DNA of 33,673 bases, from positions 1-33,673 of the forward strand of contig RXIW01000041.1 in NCBI GenBank assembly GCA_003989065.1, written 5' to 3'. A model generated the notes under the pieces. That model ran no database searches and was not told the origin of the DNA. It saw nothing but the letters and a program-made list of their open reading frames with translations. This document shows, piece by piece, positions 17,131 through 28,592 of the stretch (positions are counted from its first letter, which is position 1; every line of letters starts with the position of its first letter). Both the position numbers and the translations under genes were made by a program. Origin of the DNA: Candidatus Competibacteraceae bacterium. GTDB taxonomy: Bacteria; Pseudomonadota; Gammaproteobacteria; Competibacterales; Competibacteraceae.

Positions 17131-17859
17131 TCAGGGCTTGCGTTCGACCGCGCGAAGGTCCATGCGCACCTCTTCCTTACCATTCTTCTCCTGGACGATG
17201 CGCACCAACAGATATTGCAGCTCGGGCGCGACCCAGAAGGTCGTCATACGGGTCTTGCCCGGCGTGTATTGATTGATGCGCCGAGTCTTCAAGCGACCGA
17301 GCGAGGTATCGAGCATTTCCTCGCCCTGGTCGCGAATCTGATAGGTCTTGATCTCGACCTTATCGATCAGGGAATACTGCGTGGGCACATGTCCGCGCTT
17401 CAGATCGCCCATCACCAACAACTGCAGGCTGAGCGGATCGACCGTGCCGGGCGACAGCGGCAACACCGCCTGATCGGAACCGTTCCGGGCCTGGACTTGG
17501 CCGGTTGCCCAATCGAACTGCAGCTGCATTTCGGTCGATTTCCGACCGGTATTCAACAGCCGCTCGTACCGGCTGGGCTGGATGGCGCCTTTGTCGATCG
17601 CGCCATCGACCTGTTCGCGGATCTTGCCGGAGGCCAGCAGCGCCACCAATCCGTTGGGGGTGACATCGGAGGTCATCCGATAGTCGCCCGGTCCTGGACT
17701 GGTCAGGGTCACCACTGCATCCCCGACCGAAAAGCCGGACGCGTACACCTCGTAATGGGCCTGGTAGGGCGTAACGGGCAAGTCGTCGGCAGCGGCGGCC
17801 GCGACCGCATTCAAGGCGAATACACCGGCCATCGCGAACACTCGAAATAGGCGTTTCAT
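17131..17859 (-). CDS. DUF3108 exported protein
   Basis: A 242-residue protein with a clear signal peptide (VFAMAGVFALNAVAAAAA). The DUF3108 fold is recognised from TPYQAHYEVYASGFSVGDAVVTL near the mature start, then the YERLLNTGRKSTEMQLQFDW region and a C-terminal TRMTTFWVAPELQYLLVRI. The family is periplasmic, beta-rich and of unknown function. It resembles the lipid-binding LolA/B-type barrel in strand pattern, which is only an impression. Start 17859 has GAGGA 11 nt upstream. Confidence 0.88.
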   Translation of the reverse strand: MKRLFRVFAMAGVFALNAVAAAAADDLPVTPYQAHYEVYASGFSVGDAVVTLTSPGPGDYRMTSDVTPNGLVALLASGKIREQVDGAIDKGAIQPSRYERLLNTGRKSTEMQLQFDWATGQVQARNGSDQAVLPLSPGTVDPLSLQLLVMGDLKRGHVPTQYSLIDKVEIKTYQIRDQGEEMLDTSLGRLKTRRINQYTPGKTRMTTFWVAPELQYLLVRIVQEKNGKEEVRMDLRAVERKP

Positions 17860-17919
17860 GCGGCGCTGTATCCTCGCCGACCGGACGGCCGGCTATGGGA
17901 GTTGATGATTCGAAACGCT

Positions 17920-18750
17920 TCAGAGAGTCCGAAAGCGCATCGACAAATCGACCGCCCGCACATCCTTGGTCAGGCCGCCGATGGAAATATAGTCCACGCC
18001 GGTTTCGGCGATCTGGCGAACGGTGGCGAAATTGACATTGCCCGACGCTTCCAGTTTGACCTGCTTGGCGGTGATTTTCACCGCTTCGGCCATGGTCGCC
18101 AGATCGAAATTGTCCAGCATGACGATGTCGGGCCGGGCCGCCAGCGCCTCGGCCAGCTCGGCCAGATTTTCCACTTCCACTTCGACGGTGACGCCGGGAT
18201 GCAAGCGGCGGGCGGTCGCAATGGCGTTGCCGATCGAACCGGCCGCCATGATGTGATTTTCCTTGATCAGCACCGCATCGAACAGGCCGATGCGATGGTT
18301 CCGGCAACCGCCGCACTGGACTGCGTATTTCTGCGCCAGGCGCAATCCGGGTAGAGTCTTGCGGGTATCGAGGATGGTCGCACCGGTGCCGGCCACAGTG
18401 TCAGCGAATCGGCGAGCCAGCGTGGCGGTGCTGGACAGCATCTGCAGGAAATTCAGCGCGGTGCGTTCGCCGCTCAGCAGGGCGCGGGCCGGGCCATGCA
18501 GCGTGCACAACAACTGATTGGGTTCGATGCGGTCGCCGTCGGCCACCTGCCAGTCGATGCTCACCCGCGGGTCGATCTGGCGAAAAACGGCGTCGAACCA
18601 GGCGATGCCGCATAGGACGGCGCTTTCGCGGCTGATCACGGTGGCCTCGGCCTGGGTCTGTTCCGGAATCAGTGCAGCGGTCAGGTCACCGCTACCGATA
18701 TCCTCGGCCAGGGCCAGAGCGACGGTGGGATTGGGGTCGGGCAGCTTCAT
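17920..18750 (-). CDS. nadC: Nicotinate-nucleotide pyrophosphorylase NadC
   Basis: 276 residues from ATG 18750, where GAGGA lies 8 nt upstream; an in-frame extension to 18834 is not needed. The enzyme converts quinolinate and PRPP to nicotinate mononucleotide, CO2 and PPi in de novo NAD synthesis. Conserved stretches are [91 protein letters not shown] and [18 protein letters not shown], covering the quinolinate and PRPP sites. nadA and nadB are not in the window. Fully intact by eye. Confidence 0.97.
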   Translation of the reverse strand: MKLPDPNPTVALALAEDIGSGDLTAALIPEQTQAEATVISRESAVLCGIAWFDAVFRQIDPRVSIDWQVADGDRIEPNQLLCTLHGPARALLSGERTALNFLQMLSSTATLARRFADTVAGTGATILDTRKTLPGLRLAQKYAVQCGGCRNHRIGLFDAVLIKENHIMAAGSIGNAIATARRLHPGVTVEVEVENLAELAEALAARPDIVMLDNFDLATMAEAVKITAKQVKLEASGNVNFATVRQIAETGVDYISIGGLTKDVRAVDLSMRFRTL

Positions 18751-18843
18751 GACGATTCCTCGGAATTTGGGATGGCTCGCGCTCACGATTGTCCTATCGT
18801 ACCGCGCAACAGGATGGTCAGTCATGCGCGCCAAAATTTCCTT

Positions 18844-19311
18844 TCAGCCCTCGACCACCGCCCCATGATCGGAGCAACGATCCTGCAAGGCGGCGACAAA
18901 AGCGGTCAGAAGCGGTCGATCGGCAAACCGATACAGATGGGCGGGACAACGGCAGTCGGAAGCACCGAACCGGAAAGGGGGTAACACGCCGCCGAGTTCC
19001 TGGGCCAGCACCGTCGCCCACAGGCATTCGCGCCGCAACGGATCATGGCTGAACCAGACCGCCTCCAGCGCGCCGTACGGCCGCAGATAGTCGATATGCC
19101 AGTGAGGTCGAGCCGACGAATGCCGATGATGGGCCACGCGGGCGGCGACACCGCCCGGCCCGAAGGCGCTGCCGACATAGACCAGCCAGCCGGGCGTCAA
19201 AACCAGCCGATCGCGCCGACCGATCGCTATCGTTCCGGTCGAATCGACGCGCAGCCACAAGGCATAGGTGCCCGATCGGCGATCGGGCGTCATGGCGGAT
19301 GGCGAATCCAT
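18844..19311 (-). CDS. DUF123 / Uri-type GIY-YIG-like endonuclease
   Basis: About 155 residues. The start is unclear: ATG 19311 is used here, with ATG 19293 and TTG 19338 as alternatives, none with a good ribosome site. Features of the DUF123 family are GTYALWLRV, VYVGSAFGPGGVAARVAHH, WHIDYLRPYGAL and the Cys-containing FGASDCRCPAHLYRF near the end. The GTY and YVG pairs stand for the GIY and YIG strands, and the Arg in the following helix is present. The biological role of this family is poorly known. It lies between cysH and nadC on the same strand. Confidence 0.82.
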   Translation of the reverse strand: MDSPSAMTPDRRSGTYALWLRVDSTGTIAIGRRDRLVLTPGWLVYVGSAFGPGGVAARVAHHRHSSARPHWHIDYLRPYGALEAVWFSHDPLRRECLWATVLAQELGGVLPPFRFGASDCRCPAHLYRFADRPLLTAFVAALQDRCSDHGAVVEG

Positions 19312-19364
19312 GGGCCGGCCACGTAGCCCGCCACCCAACCGGATTCAATCATCGCCGGCCGCGA

Positions 19365-20093
19365 TCACACGTGCTCGTGCAGACCGCACTCGCGCTTGAG
19401 GCCAAAGAAACGGGTATCCTCCGGACTCATGCCATCGACCAGACGATGAGTGGTGTGGACATCGCCGATCGACACATAGCCCTGTTCCCACAGTGGGTGA
19501 TAGGGCAGCCCGTGCTTGCTCAGATAGCGGTAAACGTCGCGGTCGGTCCAGTCGATGATCGGATGCACCTTGCAGCGCCCGTTGCGCCACAACAGCACAT
19601 CAAGGTGTTGGCGACTCTTGGCCTGTTGCCGCCGCAGCCCGGAAATCCAGGCCGCCGCCGCCAGTTCGCGCAGCGCCCGCTGCATCGGTTCGACCTTGTT
19701 GAGCTGGTTATAGCGCTCGATCCCATCCAGGCCCTGCTCCCAGAGCTTGCCGTAGCGCGCTTCCTGCCAGGCCGGGCTGTGCGGAGCGCGATAGACCTGC
19801 AGATTGAGGGACAGGCGCTCGGACAACTCGTCGATGAAACGATAGGTTTCCGGGAACAGGTAACCGGTATCGACCAGCACCACCGGAATATCGGGCTGCT
19901 GTTGCGTGACGAGGTGCAGGCTGACCGCCGCCTGAGCGCCGAAGCTGGAGGTCAAAACGATGCGGCCCGGAAAATTCTCCAGCGCCCATGCCACCCGTTG
20001 CTCGGGCGACTGCTGCGCCAGGGCCTGATTCATCTCGGCCAAGTCGAACCACGGTTGCGCGTCGTTCTCGGCCTTCACCTCTATTGGAGTCAT
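19365..20093 (-). CDS. cysH: Phosphoadenylyl-sulfate (PAPS) reductase CysH
   Basis: 242 residues, typical for the thioredoxin-dependent enzyme that reduces PAPS to sulfite in assimilatory sulfate reduction. The nucleotide-binding loop is [11 protein letters not shown] (about 48-57), followed by [31 protein letters not shown] and [19 protein letters not shown] are conserved. The catalytic Cys236 is in ECGLH at the C-terminus. The CC and CxxC pairs that bind the 4Fe-4S cluster in APS reductases are absent ([10 protein letters not shown] instead), so the substrate should be PAPS. It stands alone without cysIJ and is divergent from the ABC transporter operon. Confidence 0.95.
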   Translation of the reverse strand: MTPIEVKAENDAQPWFDLAEMNQALAQQSPEQRVAWALENFPGRIVLTSSFGAQAAVSLHLVTQQQPDIPVVLVDTGYLFPETYRFIDELSERLSLNLQVYRAPHSPAWQEARYGKLWEQGLDGIERYNQLNKVEPMQRALRELAAAAWISGLRRQQAKSRQHLDVLLWRNGRCKVHPIIDWTDRDVYRYLSKHGLPYHPLWEQGYVSIGDVHTTHRLVDGMSPEDTRFFGLKRECGLHEHV

Positions 20094-20183
20094 CGCCTAA
20101 TACCCTGATCATCGAATGGGTCGATTGCAAATGCCGGCTTGAATCTTGTGGTTGATCACATTAGCAATGAACTTATAAATCCA

Positions 20184-20215
20184 AAAGAAATAAATATCTA
20201 TATGTTTATTTCTTT
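20184..20215. promoter_or_regulatory. AT-rich 11-bp inverted repeat between divergent genes
   Basis: AAAGAAATAAA (20184-20194) and its perfect complement TTTATTTCTTT (20205-20215) are separated by 10 bp. The surrounding 20150-20225 is strikingly AT-rich against GC-rich neighbours. It lies 91 bp upstream of cysH and 46 bp upstream of the transporter operon, so it is an upstream control site rather than a terminator. It may be an operator for a dimeric regulator acting on one or both units. The regulator is not identified. Confidence 0.6.
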
Positions 20216-20260
20216 ATATTATCGATAATCGGTCATGCTCAACCCCGGAATCCAATAGCC

Positions 20261-21022
20261 TTGCAATGCGCCGCCCCTGCCCCGTCCTCGCTTCCTATTC
20301 TGCCGCTGACGGTCACTCTACGCGCCGCCCGCCTGGTCTACGGCGGTTTGACGCTGTTCGACGGCCTGGATCTGGAGTTGACCAGCGGGTGCTTCACTTG
20401 TCTGCTCGGTCCCAGCGGCATCGGCAAGAGCAGCCTGCTGCGCCTGCTGGCCGGCCTGACCACCCGCGGCATCAGCGGCGAATTGCGCGGCGGCGACGGC
20501 CTGCCCCTGACCGGCCGGGTCGCCTACATGGCGCAGGAAGATTTGCTGCTACCCTGGCTGAACGTGCTGGACAACGTCACCCTGGGCAGCCGGCTGCGCG
20601 GTGAGCGGCCGGATCGCGAGCGCGCCTTGCAGCTGTTGGCCCAGGTCGATCTGGCGGACTACGCCCTGGCGCGACCGGAAACCTTGTCCGGCGGCATGCG
20701 CCAGCGGGTAGCCCTGGCGCGGACCCTGATGGAAAACCGCCCGGTCGTGTTGATGGACGAACCCTTCTCCGGCCTCGACGCTCTGACCCGGCTGCGCCTG
20801 CAGGCCCTGGCCGCCGAGCTACTGGCCGACCGCACCGTCCTGCTGGTCACCCACGATCCGCTGGAAGCCTTGCGGCTGGGCGATCAGGTGTGGGTGATGA
20901 ACGGGCGACCGGCGACCCTGTTCCCTCTGGCCGAGCTGCCCGGCGCGCCGCTGCGCGATCCCGGCGAACCGGCGGTGCAAACGGCCTATCGGGCCATCCT
21001 GCATCTGCTGGGGGCGGGATGA
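20261..21022 (+). CDS. ABC transporter ATPase, likely thiamine-precursor type
   Basis: 253 residues from TTG 20261. No in-frame ATG precedes the first conserved strand and the true start is uncertain by a few codons. Walker A is GPSGIGKSS, the Q-loop AQEDLLLPW, the signature LSGGMRQRVALARTL, Walker B VVLMDEPFSGLDA and the H-loop LLVTHDPLEA, so ATP hydrolysis should be intact. It belongs to the SsuB/TauB/ThiZ branch. The stop overlaps the permease ATG (ATGA). The substrate is inferred from the binding protein two genes on. Confidence 0.9.
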   Translation: MQCAAPAPSSLPILPLTVTLRAARLVYGGLTLFDGLDLELTSGCFTCLLGPSGIGKSSLLRLLAGLTTRGISGELRGGDGLPLTGRVAYMAQEDLLLPWLNVLDNVTLGSRLRGERPDRERALQLLAQVDLADYALARPETLSGGMRQRVALARTLMENRPVVLMDEPFSGLDALTRLRLQALAAELLADRTVLLVTHDPLEALRLGDQVWVMNGRPATLFPLAELPGAPLRDPGEPAVQTAYRAILHLLGAG

Positions 21023-21789
21023 AGGGCTTGTGGCGCGGCCTGCTGACCCTGGCGGGCCTGTTGTCGCTCTGGCAGGTCGTGGTGATCCTCGGCCGGCTGC
21101 CGCCGTATCTCCTGCCCGGACCCTGGGCGGTCGCGACCAGTCTTTGGCGTCATACCGGCCTGTTGCTGGCCCACGCCAGCGTCACCGCGCTGGAAATCGT
21201 GCTGGGCATGCTGCTGGGGGTCCTGCTGGGCAGCGCCAGCGCGCTGGCGCTGGGCTATTCCCGCCGGGCGCGGCGCTGGTTGTTGCCGGTGCTGATCGCC
21301 TCCCAGGCCATCCCGGTCTTCGCCATCGCGCCCTTGCTGGTATTGTGGCTGGGTTACGGCTTAGGCTCCAAGATCGCCATGGCCACGTTGATCATCTACT
21401 TTCCGGTGACCGCTAATTTTTACGATGGGCTGCGCCATACTCCGCGCGGCTGGCTGGATCTGGCGCGGGTGATGCTGCCCACGCCCCGGCCCTGGGCGGT
21501 GCTGCGCCACATCGCCATTCCCGCCGCGTTGCCGGCGTTGGCTTCCGGGTTGCGGGTGGCGGCCGCCATCGCACCCATCGGCGCGGTGCTGGGCGAATGG
21601 GTCGGCTCCAGCGCCGGCCTGGGCTACCTGATGTTGCACGCCAACAGCCGGATGCAGATCGACCTGATGTTCGCAGCTTTGTTGGTGTTGGCCACGCTGG
21701 CGGTCGGTTTGTATTTCACCGTGGATGCCGGACTCCGACGGCTCTTGCCATGGCAACCCCGTCACCCCGAAACTGTCGAACCAGACTGA
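21019..21789 (+). CDS. ABC transporter permease (SsuC/ThiX type)
   Basis: 256 residues from ATG 21019, which overlaps the ATPase stop by 4 nt. Six hydrophobic segments are visible. The cytoplasmic EAA-like coupling loop lies in RVMLPTPRPWAVLRHIAIPAALPALASGL, a variant of the usual EAA---G motif. GAVLGEWVGSSAGLGYLML is diagnostic of the sulfonate/nitrate/thiamine-precursor permease family. It would pair as a homodimer with the upstream ATPase. It is followed after 34 bp by the binding-protein gene. Confidence 0.9.
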   Translation: MKGLWRGLLTLAGLLSLWQVVVILGRLPPYLLPGPWAVATSLWRHTGLLLAHASVTALEIVLGMLLGVLLGSASALALGYSRRARRWLLPVLIASQAIPVFAIAPLLVLWLGYGLGSKIAMATLIIYFPVTANFYDGLRHTPRGWLDLARVMLPTPRPWAVLRHIAIPAALPALASGLRVAAAIAPIGAVLGEWVGSSAGLGYLMLHANSRMQIDLMFAALLVLATLAVGLYFTVDAGLRRLLPWQPRHPETVEPD

Positions 21790-21823
21790 AACCCCGAATC
21801 CGCAACGAAAAATGGAATGAACC

Positions 21824-22813
21824 ATGATGTCGAAGCTATCGCGCGCATTTCTGATCCTGCTGAGCTGGGCCGTGCTGACGCCGGGCGTCTGGGCCGACGA
21901 TGCCCCTGTCGCCGCCAAGGACAAGAAGGACAAACCCCTCATCGTCATGCTCGACTGGTTCGTGAATCCCGATCACGCCGCCCTGATCGTGGCCCAGGAA
22001 AAGGGCTTCTTCGCCGCCCAGAACGTAGCGGTCGAGCTGCAGACCCCGGCCGATCCCAACGATCCGCCCAAGCTGGTCGGGGCCGGTCAGGCGGATCTGG
22101 CGGTCAGCTATCAACCGCAGCTGCACATCCAGGTCAACGCTGGCCTGCCGATCAAGCGCATCGGCACCCTGGTCGCCACCCCGCTCAATTCGCTGGTGGT
22201 GCTCCAGGGCGGCCCGGTGAAATCCCTGGCCGATCTCAAAGGCCAGAAGATCGGCTATTCGGTCGGCGGATTCGAGGAGGCTCTGCTCAAGACCATGCTG
22301 GGCAAGGCCGGGCTCAAGCTGGAAGACGTCACCCTGGTCAACGTCAACTTCTCGCTATCGCCTGCCCTGCTGTCGAAGCAGGTGGACGCGGCCATCGGCG
22401 CTTTTCGCAACTTCGAGCTGAATCAGCTGGAGCTGGCCAAGAAACCGGGCCTGGCGTTCTTCCCGGAAGAAGAAGGCGTGCCCCCCTATGACGAACTGGT
22501 GCTGGTGGCGAATCGCGACAAACTCAACGATCCGCGCCTGGGACGATTCCTGGCCGCGCTGGAACAAGCCACGCTGTACATCATCAACCATCCCGACGAT
22601 GCCTGGAAAGCGTTCATCGCCAAGCATCCGGATCTGGACGACGAATTGAACCGCCGCGCCTGGCGCGACACCCTGCCGCGCCTGGCGCGCCGTCCGGCCG
22701 CGCTGGACGAAGCCCGCTACAAGCGGTTCGCCCAGTTCCTCGCCAAGCAGGGCGTGATCACCGTGGCCCTGCCGGTGTCCAACTACGCCGTACAGCTCCC
22801 CTTGCCCGAATGA
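21824..22813 (+). CDS. NMT1/THI5-like substrate-binding protein
   Basis: 329 residues with a signal peptide ([17 protein letters not shown]). The mature start [20 protein letters not shown] resembles the ThiY/THI5 hallmark [24 protein letters not shown] and [18 protein letters not shown] follow. This favours binding of a thiamine pyrimidine precursor (HMP or formylamino-pyrimidine) over sulfonate or nitrate, though those relatives cannot be excluded. No TPP riboswitch is apparent upstream of the operon. The stop codon overlaps the mnmG ATG by 4 nt. Confidence 0.82.
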   Translation: MMSKLSRAFLILLSWAVLTPGVWADDAPVAAKDKKDKPLIVMLDWFVNPDHAALIVAQEKGFFAAQNVAVELQTPADPNDPPKLVGAGQADLAVSYQPQLHIQVNAGLPIKRIGTLVATPLNSLVVLQGGPVKSLADLKGQKIGYSVGGFEEALLKTMLGKAGLKLEDVTLVNVNFSLSPALLSKQVDAAIGAFRNFELNQLELAKKPGLAFFPEEEGVPPYDELVLVANRDKLNDPRLGRFLAALEQATLYIINHPDDAWKAFIAKHPDLDDELNRRAWRDTLPRLARRPAALDEARYKRFAQFLAKQGVITVALPVSNYAVQLPLPE

Positions 22814-24717
22814 GCGGCCCGAACACCATGCGCTACCCGGAACCTTTCGATGTGATCGTCATCGGCGGCGGCCACGCCGGCGCCGAAGCCTGCATGGCCG
22901 CGGCGCGCATGGGCCTGCGCACCCTGCTGCTGACCCATACCATCGAAACCGTGGGCGCGATGAGTTGCAATCCGGCCATCGGCGGCATCGGCAAGGGCCA
23001 TCTGGTCAAGGAAGTCGACGCGCTCGGTGGAATCATGGCCCGCGCCGCCGACCAGGCTGGCATCCAGTTCCGCATGCTCAACAGCCGCAAGGGACCGGCA
23101 GTGCGCGCCACCCGCTGCCAGGCCGATCGGGCGCTGTATCGGGCGGCGGTGCGGACCCTGATCGAGAACCAAACCTGCCTGCAGGTGTTCCAGCAGGCGG
23201 CGGCCGATCTGGTCGTCGAGGGCGAACGGGTGACCGGCGTGGTGACCCAGACCGGGGTGCAGTTCTCCGCCGGCGCTGTGGTGCTGACTGCCGGCACCTT
23301 CCTGGCCGGACGCATTCACGTCGGGCTGTCCCACTACGAAGGTGGCCGCGCTGGCGATCCACCGGCCAATGCCCTGGCCGCCCGCCTGCGGGAACTGCCG
23401 CTGCGAGTGGGACGGCTCAAGACCGGCACCCCGCCCCGACTGGATGGCCGCAGCATCGATTTCACCCAGCTGACCGAGCAGCCGGGCGACGACCCTTGCC
23501 CGGTGTTTTCCTATCTGGGCTCGGTCGCCGAACATCCGCCGCAGGTCTCCTGCTGGATCACCCACACCAACGATCGCACCCATGACATCATCCGCGGCGG
23601 CCTGGATCGCTCGCCGATGTACACCGGGGTGATCGAAGGGGTTGGCCCGCGCTACTGCCCGTCGATCGAGGACAAGATCCATCGTTTCGCCGACAAGCAT
23701 TCCCACCAGATTTTCCTGGAACCGGAGGGGCTGCACACCCACGAGTTCTACCCCAACGGCATTTCCACCAGCTTGCCGTTCGACATCCAACTGGCTCTGG
23801 TGCGGTCGATGCGCGGCTTGGAGCAGGCGCATATCACCCGGCCCGGCTACGCCATCGAATACGATTTCTTCGATCCGCGCGACCTGGGCTATTCCCTGCA
23901 AACCCGGCCCATCCAAGGCTTGTTCTTCGCCGGCCAGATCAACGGTACCACCGGCTACGAAGAAGCAGCGGCGCAAGGACTGCTGGCCGGACTCAATGCC
24001 GGTCTGCTGGTGCGGGGCGAGGCGCCGTGGTGGCCACAGCGCGACGAAGCCTATCTCGGCGTGTTGATCGACGATCTCATCACTCGCGGCACCAGCGAAC
24101 CGTACCGCATGTTCACCAGCCGGGCCGAACACCGCCTGCTGCTGCGCGAAGACAATGCCGACCTGCGTTTGACCGAGATCGGCCGACGCCTGGGACTGGT
24201 GGATGACGAACGCTGGCGCGTCTTCGAAAGCAAGCGCGAAGCAATCGAACGGGAAAGCCAGCGGCTGCGCGATGTTTGGGTGCGGCCGGGCGCATTGAAC
24301 GCGGTCGAAACCGAACGGGTGCTGCAGGGTCCGCTGGCGCGGGAAAGCCGGGCCAGCGAGCTGCTGCGCCGCCCCGAGGTCAGCTACGCCGGACTGATGA
24401 GCCTACCCGGCGTCGGACCGGGCGAAACCGATCCGCAGGTCGCCGAACAGGTGGAGATCCAGATCAAGTACGCCGGTTACATCGAACGGCAGCGCGAGGA
24501 GATCGAACGGCAGCGCCGCCACGAACAACTGATCCTGCCGGCGAACCTCGACTATACCGAAGTGCACGGCCTGTCCCGCGAAGTGCGGGAAAAGCTCAGT
24601 CGCCACCAGCCGCAAACCCTGGGACAGGCCAGCCGCATTCCAGGCATGACGCCCGCGGCGGTTTCGCTGTTGCTGATCCACCTCAAACGCAGCCGGCCTC
24701 GCCAGCACACCGCCTGA
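22810..24717 (+). CDS. mnmG: tRNA uridine-5-carboxymethylaminomethyl modification enzyme MnmG
   Basis: 635 residues, close to the E. coli length of 629. With MnmE it uses FAD and methylene-tetrahydrofolate to modify the wobble uridine of certain tRNAs. The FAD-binding [10 protein letters not shown] (about 19-28), [20 protein letters not shown] and the Cys-containing [13 protein letters not shown] are present, as are [17 protein letters not shown] and [38 protein letters not shown] and the C-terminal helical MnmE-binding region ([14 protein letters not shown]) are intact. ATG 22810 overlaps the preceding gene; ATG 22828 is an alternative. The usual partners rsmG and parAB do not follow; folP converges instead. 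Confidence 0.97.
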   Translation: MSGPNTMRYPEPFDVIVIGGGHAGAEACMAAARMGLRTLLLTHTIETVGAMSCNPAIGGIGKGHLVKEVDALGGIMARAADQAGIQFRMLNSRKGPAVRATRCQADRALYRAAVRTLIENQTCLQVFQQAAADLVVEGERVTGVVTQTGVQFSAGAVVLTAGTFLAGRIHVGLSHYEGGRAGDPPANALAARLRELPLRVGRLKTGTPPRLDGRSIDFTQLTEQPGDDPCPVFSYLGSVAEHPPQVSCWITHTNDRTHDIIRGGLDRSPMYTGVIEGVGPRYCPSIEDKIHRFADKHSHQIFLEPEGLHTHEFYPNGISTSLPFDIQLALVRSMRGLEQAHITRPGYAIEYDFFDPRDLGYSLQTRPIQGLFFAGQINGTTGYEEAAAQGLLAGLNAGLLVRGEAPWWPQRDEAYLGVLIDDLITRGTSEPYRMFTSRAEHRLLLREDNADLRLTEIGRRLGLVDDERWRVFESKREAIERESQRLRDVWVRPGALNAVETERVLQGPLARESRASELLRRPEVSYAGLMSLPGVGPGETDPQVAEQVEIQIKYAGYIERQREEIERQRRHEQLILPANLDYTEVHGLSREVREKLSRHQPQTLGQASRIPGMTPAAVSLLLIHLKRSRPRQHTA

Positions 24718-24737
24718 ACCGACCGGTCCGGCTGGCG

Positions 24738-25586
24738 CTACGCCGCGCGAACCGTGGCCACGCCCCGCACCGCCGCGCACACCCGCACCGCCTGCATCGT
24801 TTCCCGCACATCGTGGGCGCGGACGACGCAGGCGCCCTGCCAAACGGCAATGACCGCCGCCGCCAGACTGCCGCTCAGCCGTTCGCCAACCGGTACATCC
24901 AGCAGTGCACCGATCATGCTCTTGCGTGACATCCCCGCCAGTACACCGGCGGCTAGATCGGCGAACCGGTTCAAATGGCGCAGCAGGGTCAGATTGTGCT
25001 CCAGAGTCTTGCCGAAGCCGAAGCCGGGATCGACCAGGATGCGCTGGCGCGGAATGCCGGCCGCTTCGCAGACGCCAACCCGTTCCGCCAGGAAGGCATG
25101 CACCTCGCCCACCACATCGTCATAGCGAGGCTGATACTGCATGGTCGCCGGCGCGCCCTGCATGTGCATCAGGCATACCGCCAGACCGCTGGCGGCGGCA
25201 GCTTCCAGCGCGCCGGGCAGGGTCAGCGCCCGGATGTCGTTGATCAGCCCGGCCCCGGCCCGCGCCACTTCGCGTATGACCTCGGGCTTGCTGGTATCGA
25301 CCGAAATGATGGCGTCCGGCAACTCCCGCGCCAGGCGCTCGACGACGGGCACGACTCGGTCCAACTCCTCCTGCACCGAAACCGCCGGTGCGCCCGGTCG
25401 GGTCGACTCGCCGCCGACATCGATCAGAGTCGCACCCTCGCTGGCCATGGCCACGGCATGGCGCACGGCCGCATCCAATTGCCGATAGCGGCCGCCATCG
25501 GAAAACGAATCGGGCGTTACGTTCAACACACCCATGATCGCCGGCTGGCGCAGATCCAGCTTCTTGCCTGCACAATCCATCCACAT
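24738..25586 (-). CDS. folP: Dihydropteroate synthase FolP
   Basis: 282 residues from ATG 25586, which has GGGAG 9 nt upstream. The TIM-barrel enzyme condenses p-aminobenzoate with dihydropterin pyrophosphate in folate synthesis. Signature motifs appear in order: IMGVLNVTPDSFSDGG, IDVGGESTRPGAPAVS, IISVDTSKPEV, LINDIRAL, ILVDPGFGFGKTLEHN, LAGMSRKSMIG and VVRAHDVRETMQAVRV, covering the pterin site and the flexible loops. In many gammaproteobacteria ftsH, folP and glmM form one operon; here a terminator separates ftsH from folP, and glmM is not downstream because mnmG converges. Confidence 0.97.
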   Translation of the reverse strand: MWMDCAGKKLDLRQPAIMGVLNVTPDSFSDGGRYRQLDAAVRHAVAMASEGATLIDVGGESTRPGAPAVSVQEELDRVVPVVERLARELPDAIISVDTSKPEVIREVARAGAGLINDIRALTLPGALEAAAASGLAVCLMHMQGAPATMQYQPRYDDVVGEVHAFLAERVGVCEAAGIPRQRILVDPGFGFGKTLEHNLTLLRHLNRFADLAAGVLAGMSRKSMIGALLDVPVGERLSGSLAAAVIAVWQGACVVRAHDVRETMQAVRVCAAVRGVATVRAA

Positions 25587-25602
25587 CGCCGTACGCTCCC
25601 AC

Positions 25603-25640
25603 AATAAAAACCCCTCCCCCGCTGGCCAGCGAGAGAGGGG
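25603..25640 (-). terminator. Intrinsic terminator after ftsH
   Basis: On the minus strand CCCCTCTCTCGCT pairs with AGCGGGGGAGGGG around a GGCC loop (13 bp with two G-U pairs; 25611-25640), followed by TTTTTATT (25603-25610). It starts 22 bp beyond the ftsH stop. This is a textbook rho-independent terminator and lies only 17 bp before the chosen folP start, so folP would need its own promoter or depend on read-through. Confidence 0.88.
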
Positions 25641-25661
25641 TCGATGGAGAAAACCCCGTTG

Positions 25662-27590
<1,929 letters not shown>

Positions 27591-27647
27591 GGCAGATACC
27601 TCAACGAGCCAAGACTTAGTAATGGTTTAGTAATAATAATGCTGAAG

Positions 27648-27675
27648 ATCTGGGGACGAATAATTGGATTTCCAG
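27648..27675 (-). promoter_or_regulatory. Candidate sigma-32 (RpoH) promoter for ftsH
   Basis: On the minus strand CTGGAAA (27669-27675) is followed after exactly 13 bp by CCCCAGAT (27648-27655). The heat-shock consensus is CTTGAAA, 11-16 bp, CCCCATNT, so the match is 6 of 7 and about 6-7 of 8. The -10 box lies 57 bp upstream of the ftsH start. Heat-shock control of the ftsJ-ftsH region is known in E. coli, which supports the call. Not tested. Confidence 0.6.
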
Positions 27676-27712
27676 TGCAATGTATGAAAACGCCACGATT
27701 TTTTAGACTCGC

Positions 27713-28333
27713 TTACCCGCGATAGTTTCGAGCCAACAGGTATCGTTCGGCACTGCGGGCGCGCGAAGCAGCTGGCTTACGCGGTGCGACGGTGGCGAAA
27801 GCTAGCCGTAACTCCTTGAGAAAACTGTCGAAACCTTCGCCTTGAAACACCTTGACCAGGAAGTCACCACCGGGCCGCAGGCACTGTCGGACGAAATCCA
27901 GCGCCAGCTCGGCCAGATACATCCCGCGTGGCTGATCCACCGCCTTGATGCCGCTGGTGTTGGGCGCCATATCGGACAGCACCAGATCGACGGCGCGGCC
28001 CTGCAATACGGTCAGCAGCTGCTCCAGCACCACTGCCTCGCGAAAATCGCCCTGAATGAACTCCACATCGGCCAGCGGTTCCATCGGCAGGATATCCAGA
28101 GCGATCACAGCGCCCCGCCCGCCGATATGTCGGGCCGCCAGTTGCGACCAGCCGCCCGGCGCGGCGCCGAGATCGACCACGGTCAAGCCAGGGCGCAGCA
28201 GATGATCCTTGTCGTGAATCTCCAGCAGCTTGTAGACCGCGCGCGAACGATAGCCTTCCTGCTGGGCGCGCTTGACGTACTCGTCGGTGAAATGTTCCCG
28301 CAACCAGCGGGCGCTGCTCTTACTGCGCGCCAT
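27713..28333 (-). CDS. rlmE: 23S rRNA 2'-O-ribose methyltransferase RlmE (FtsJ/RrmJ)
   Basis: 206 residues from ATG 28333, close to E. coli RlmE (209). It methylates U2552 of 23S rRNA using SAM. The SAM site is [13 protein letters not shown]. The catalytic K-D-K-E set is visible as Lys in RAVYKLLEI, Asp in [12 protein letters not shown], Lys in [12 protein letters not shown] and Glu in [10 protein letters not shown]. The N-terminal [20 protein letters not shown] is typical. The start overlaps the end of the upstream small membrane gene by 14 bp, so the two are co-translated; ftsH lies downstream as in E. coli. Confidence 0.97.
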   Translation of the reverse strand: MARSKSSARWLREHFTDEYVKRAQQEGYRSRAVYKLLEIHDKDHLLRPGLTVVDLGAAPGGWSQLAARHIGGRGAVIALDILPMEPLADVEFIQGDFREAVVLEQLLTVLQGRAVDLVLSDMAPNTSGIKAVDQPRGMYLAELALDFVRQCLRPGGDFLVKVFQGEGFDSFLKELRLAFATVAPRKPAASRARSAERYLLARNYRG

Positions 28334-28592
28334 GCAGGCTTTGGTCCCGTTCGCGCGCCAGGCGGGCAATGACCCGGCGGGTGCGCACCACGATCCAGAT
28401 CAGCCCCAGCAACCCGTAACTCGCCAGCAGCAACAATTGCAGCGACAAGCTGTCCACCACCCGCCCCTGCACCAGCAGCAGCAACACCCCGACGACCAGG
28501 ATCACCCCCAAATCCAGTTTGACTTCGTTCAGGGGACTGGGCGCTACCGACAGGCTCTTGCGACCGGTTACACTGTGTGCTTCTCTAGCCAT
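28320..28592 (-). CDS. Small two-TM membrane protein, unknown
   Basis: 90 residues. GGGAG lies 10 nt before ATG 28592. A polar N-terminus (about 25 residues) leads to two adjacent hydrophobic segments, about 26-44 ([18 protein letters not shown]) and 49-68 ([20 protein letters not shown]), then a basic, charged tail ([15 protein letters not shown]). The positive-inside rule puts the C-terminus in the cytoplasm. I do not recognise the family. Its end overlaps the rlmE start by 14 bp, which implies coupling, and its start codon overlaps that of yhbY on the opposite strand. Confidence 0.72.
   Translation of the reverse strand: MAREAHSVTGRKSLSVAPSPLNEVKLDLGVILVVGVLLLLVQGRVVDSLSLQLLLLASYGLLGLIWIVVRTRRVIARLARERDQSLHGAQ

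Noticed and set aside
20094..20260. Possible TPP riboswitch ahead of the thiamine-precursor-type transporter
   Set aside because: The conserved GCTGAGA and ACC-TGATC blocks were not found; the region is an AT-rich dyad instead.
22783..24132. Long minus-strand frame of about 450 codons opposite mnmG
   Set aside because: It is a GC-rich shadow of mnmG, whose conserved motifs fill the plus strand; the antisense product is His/Gln/Gly-rich and resembles no family.
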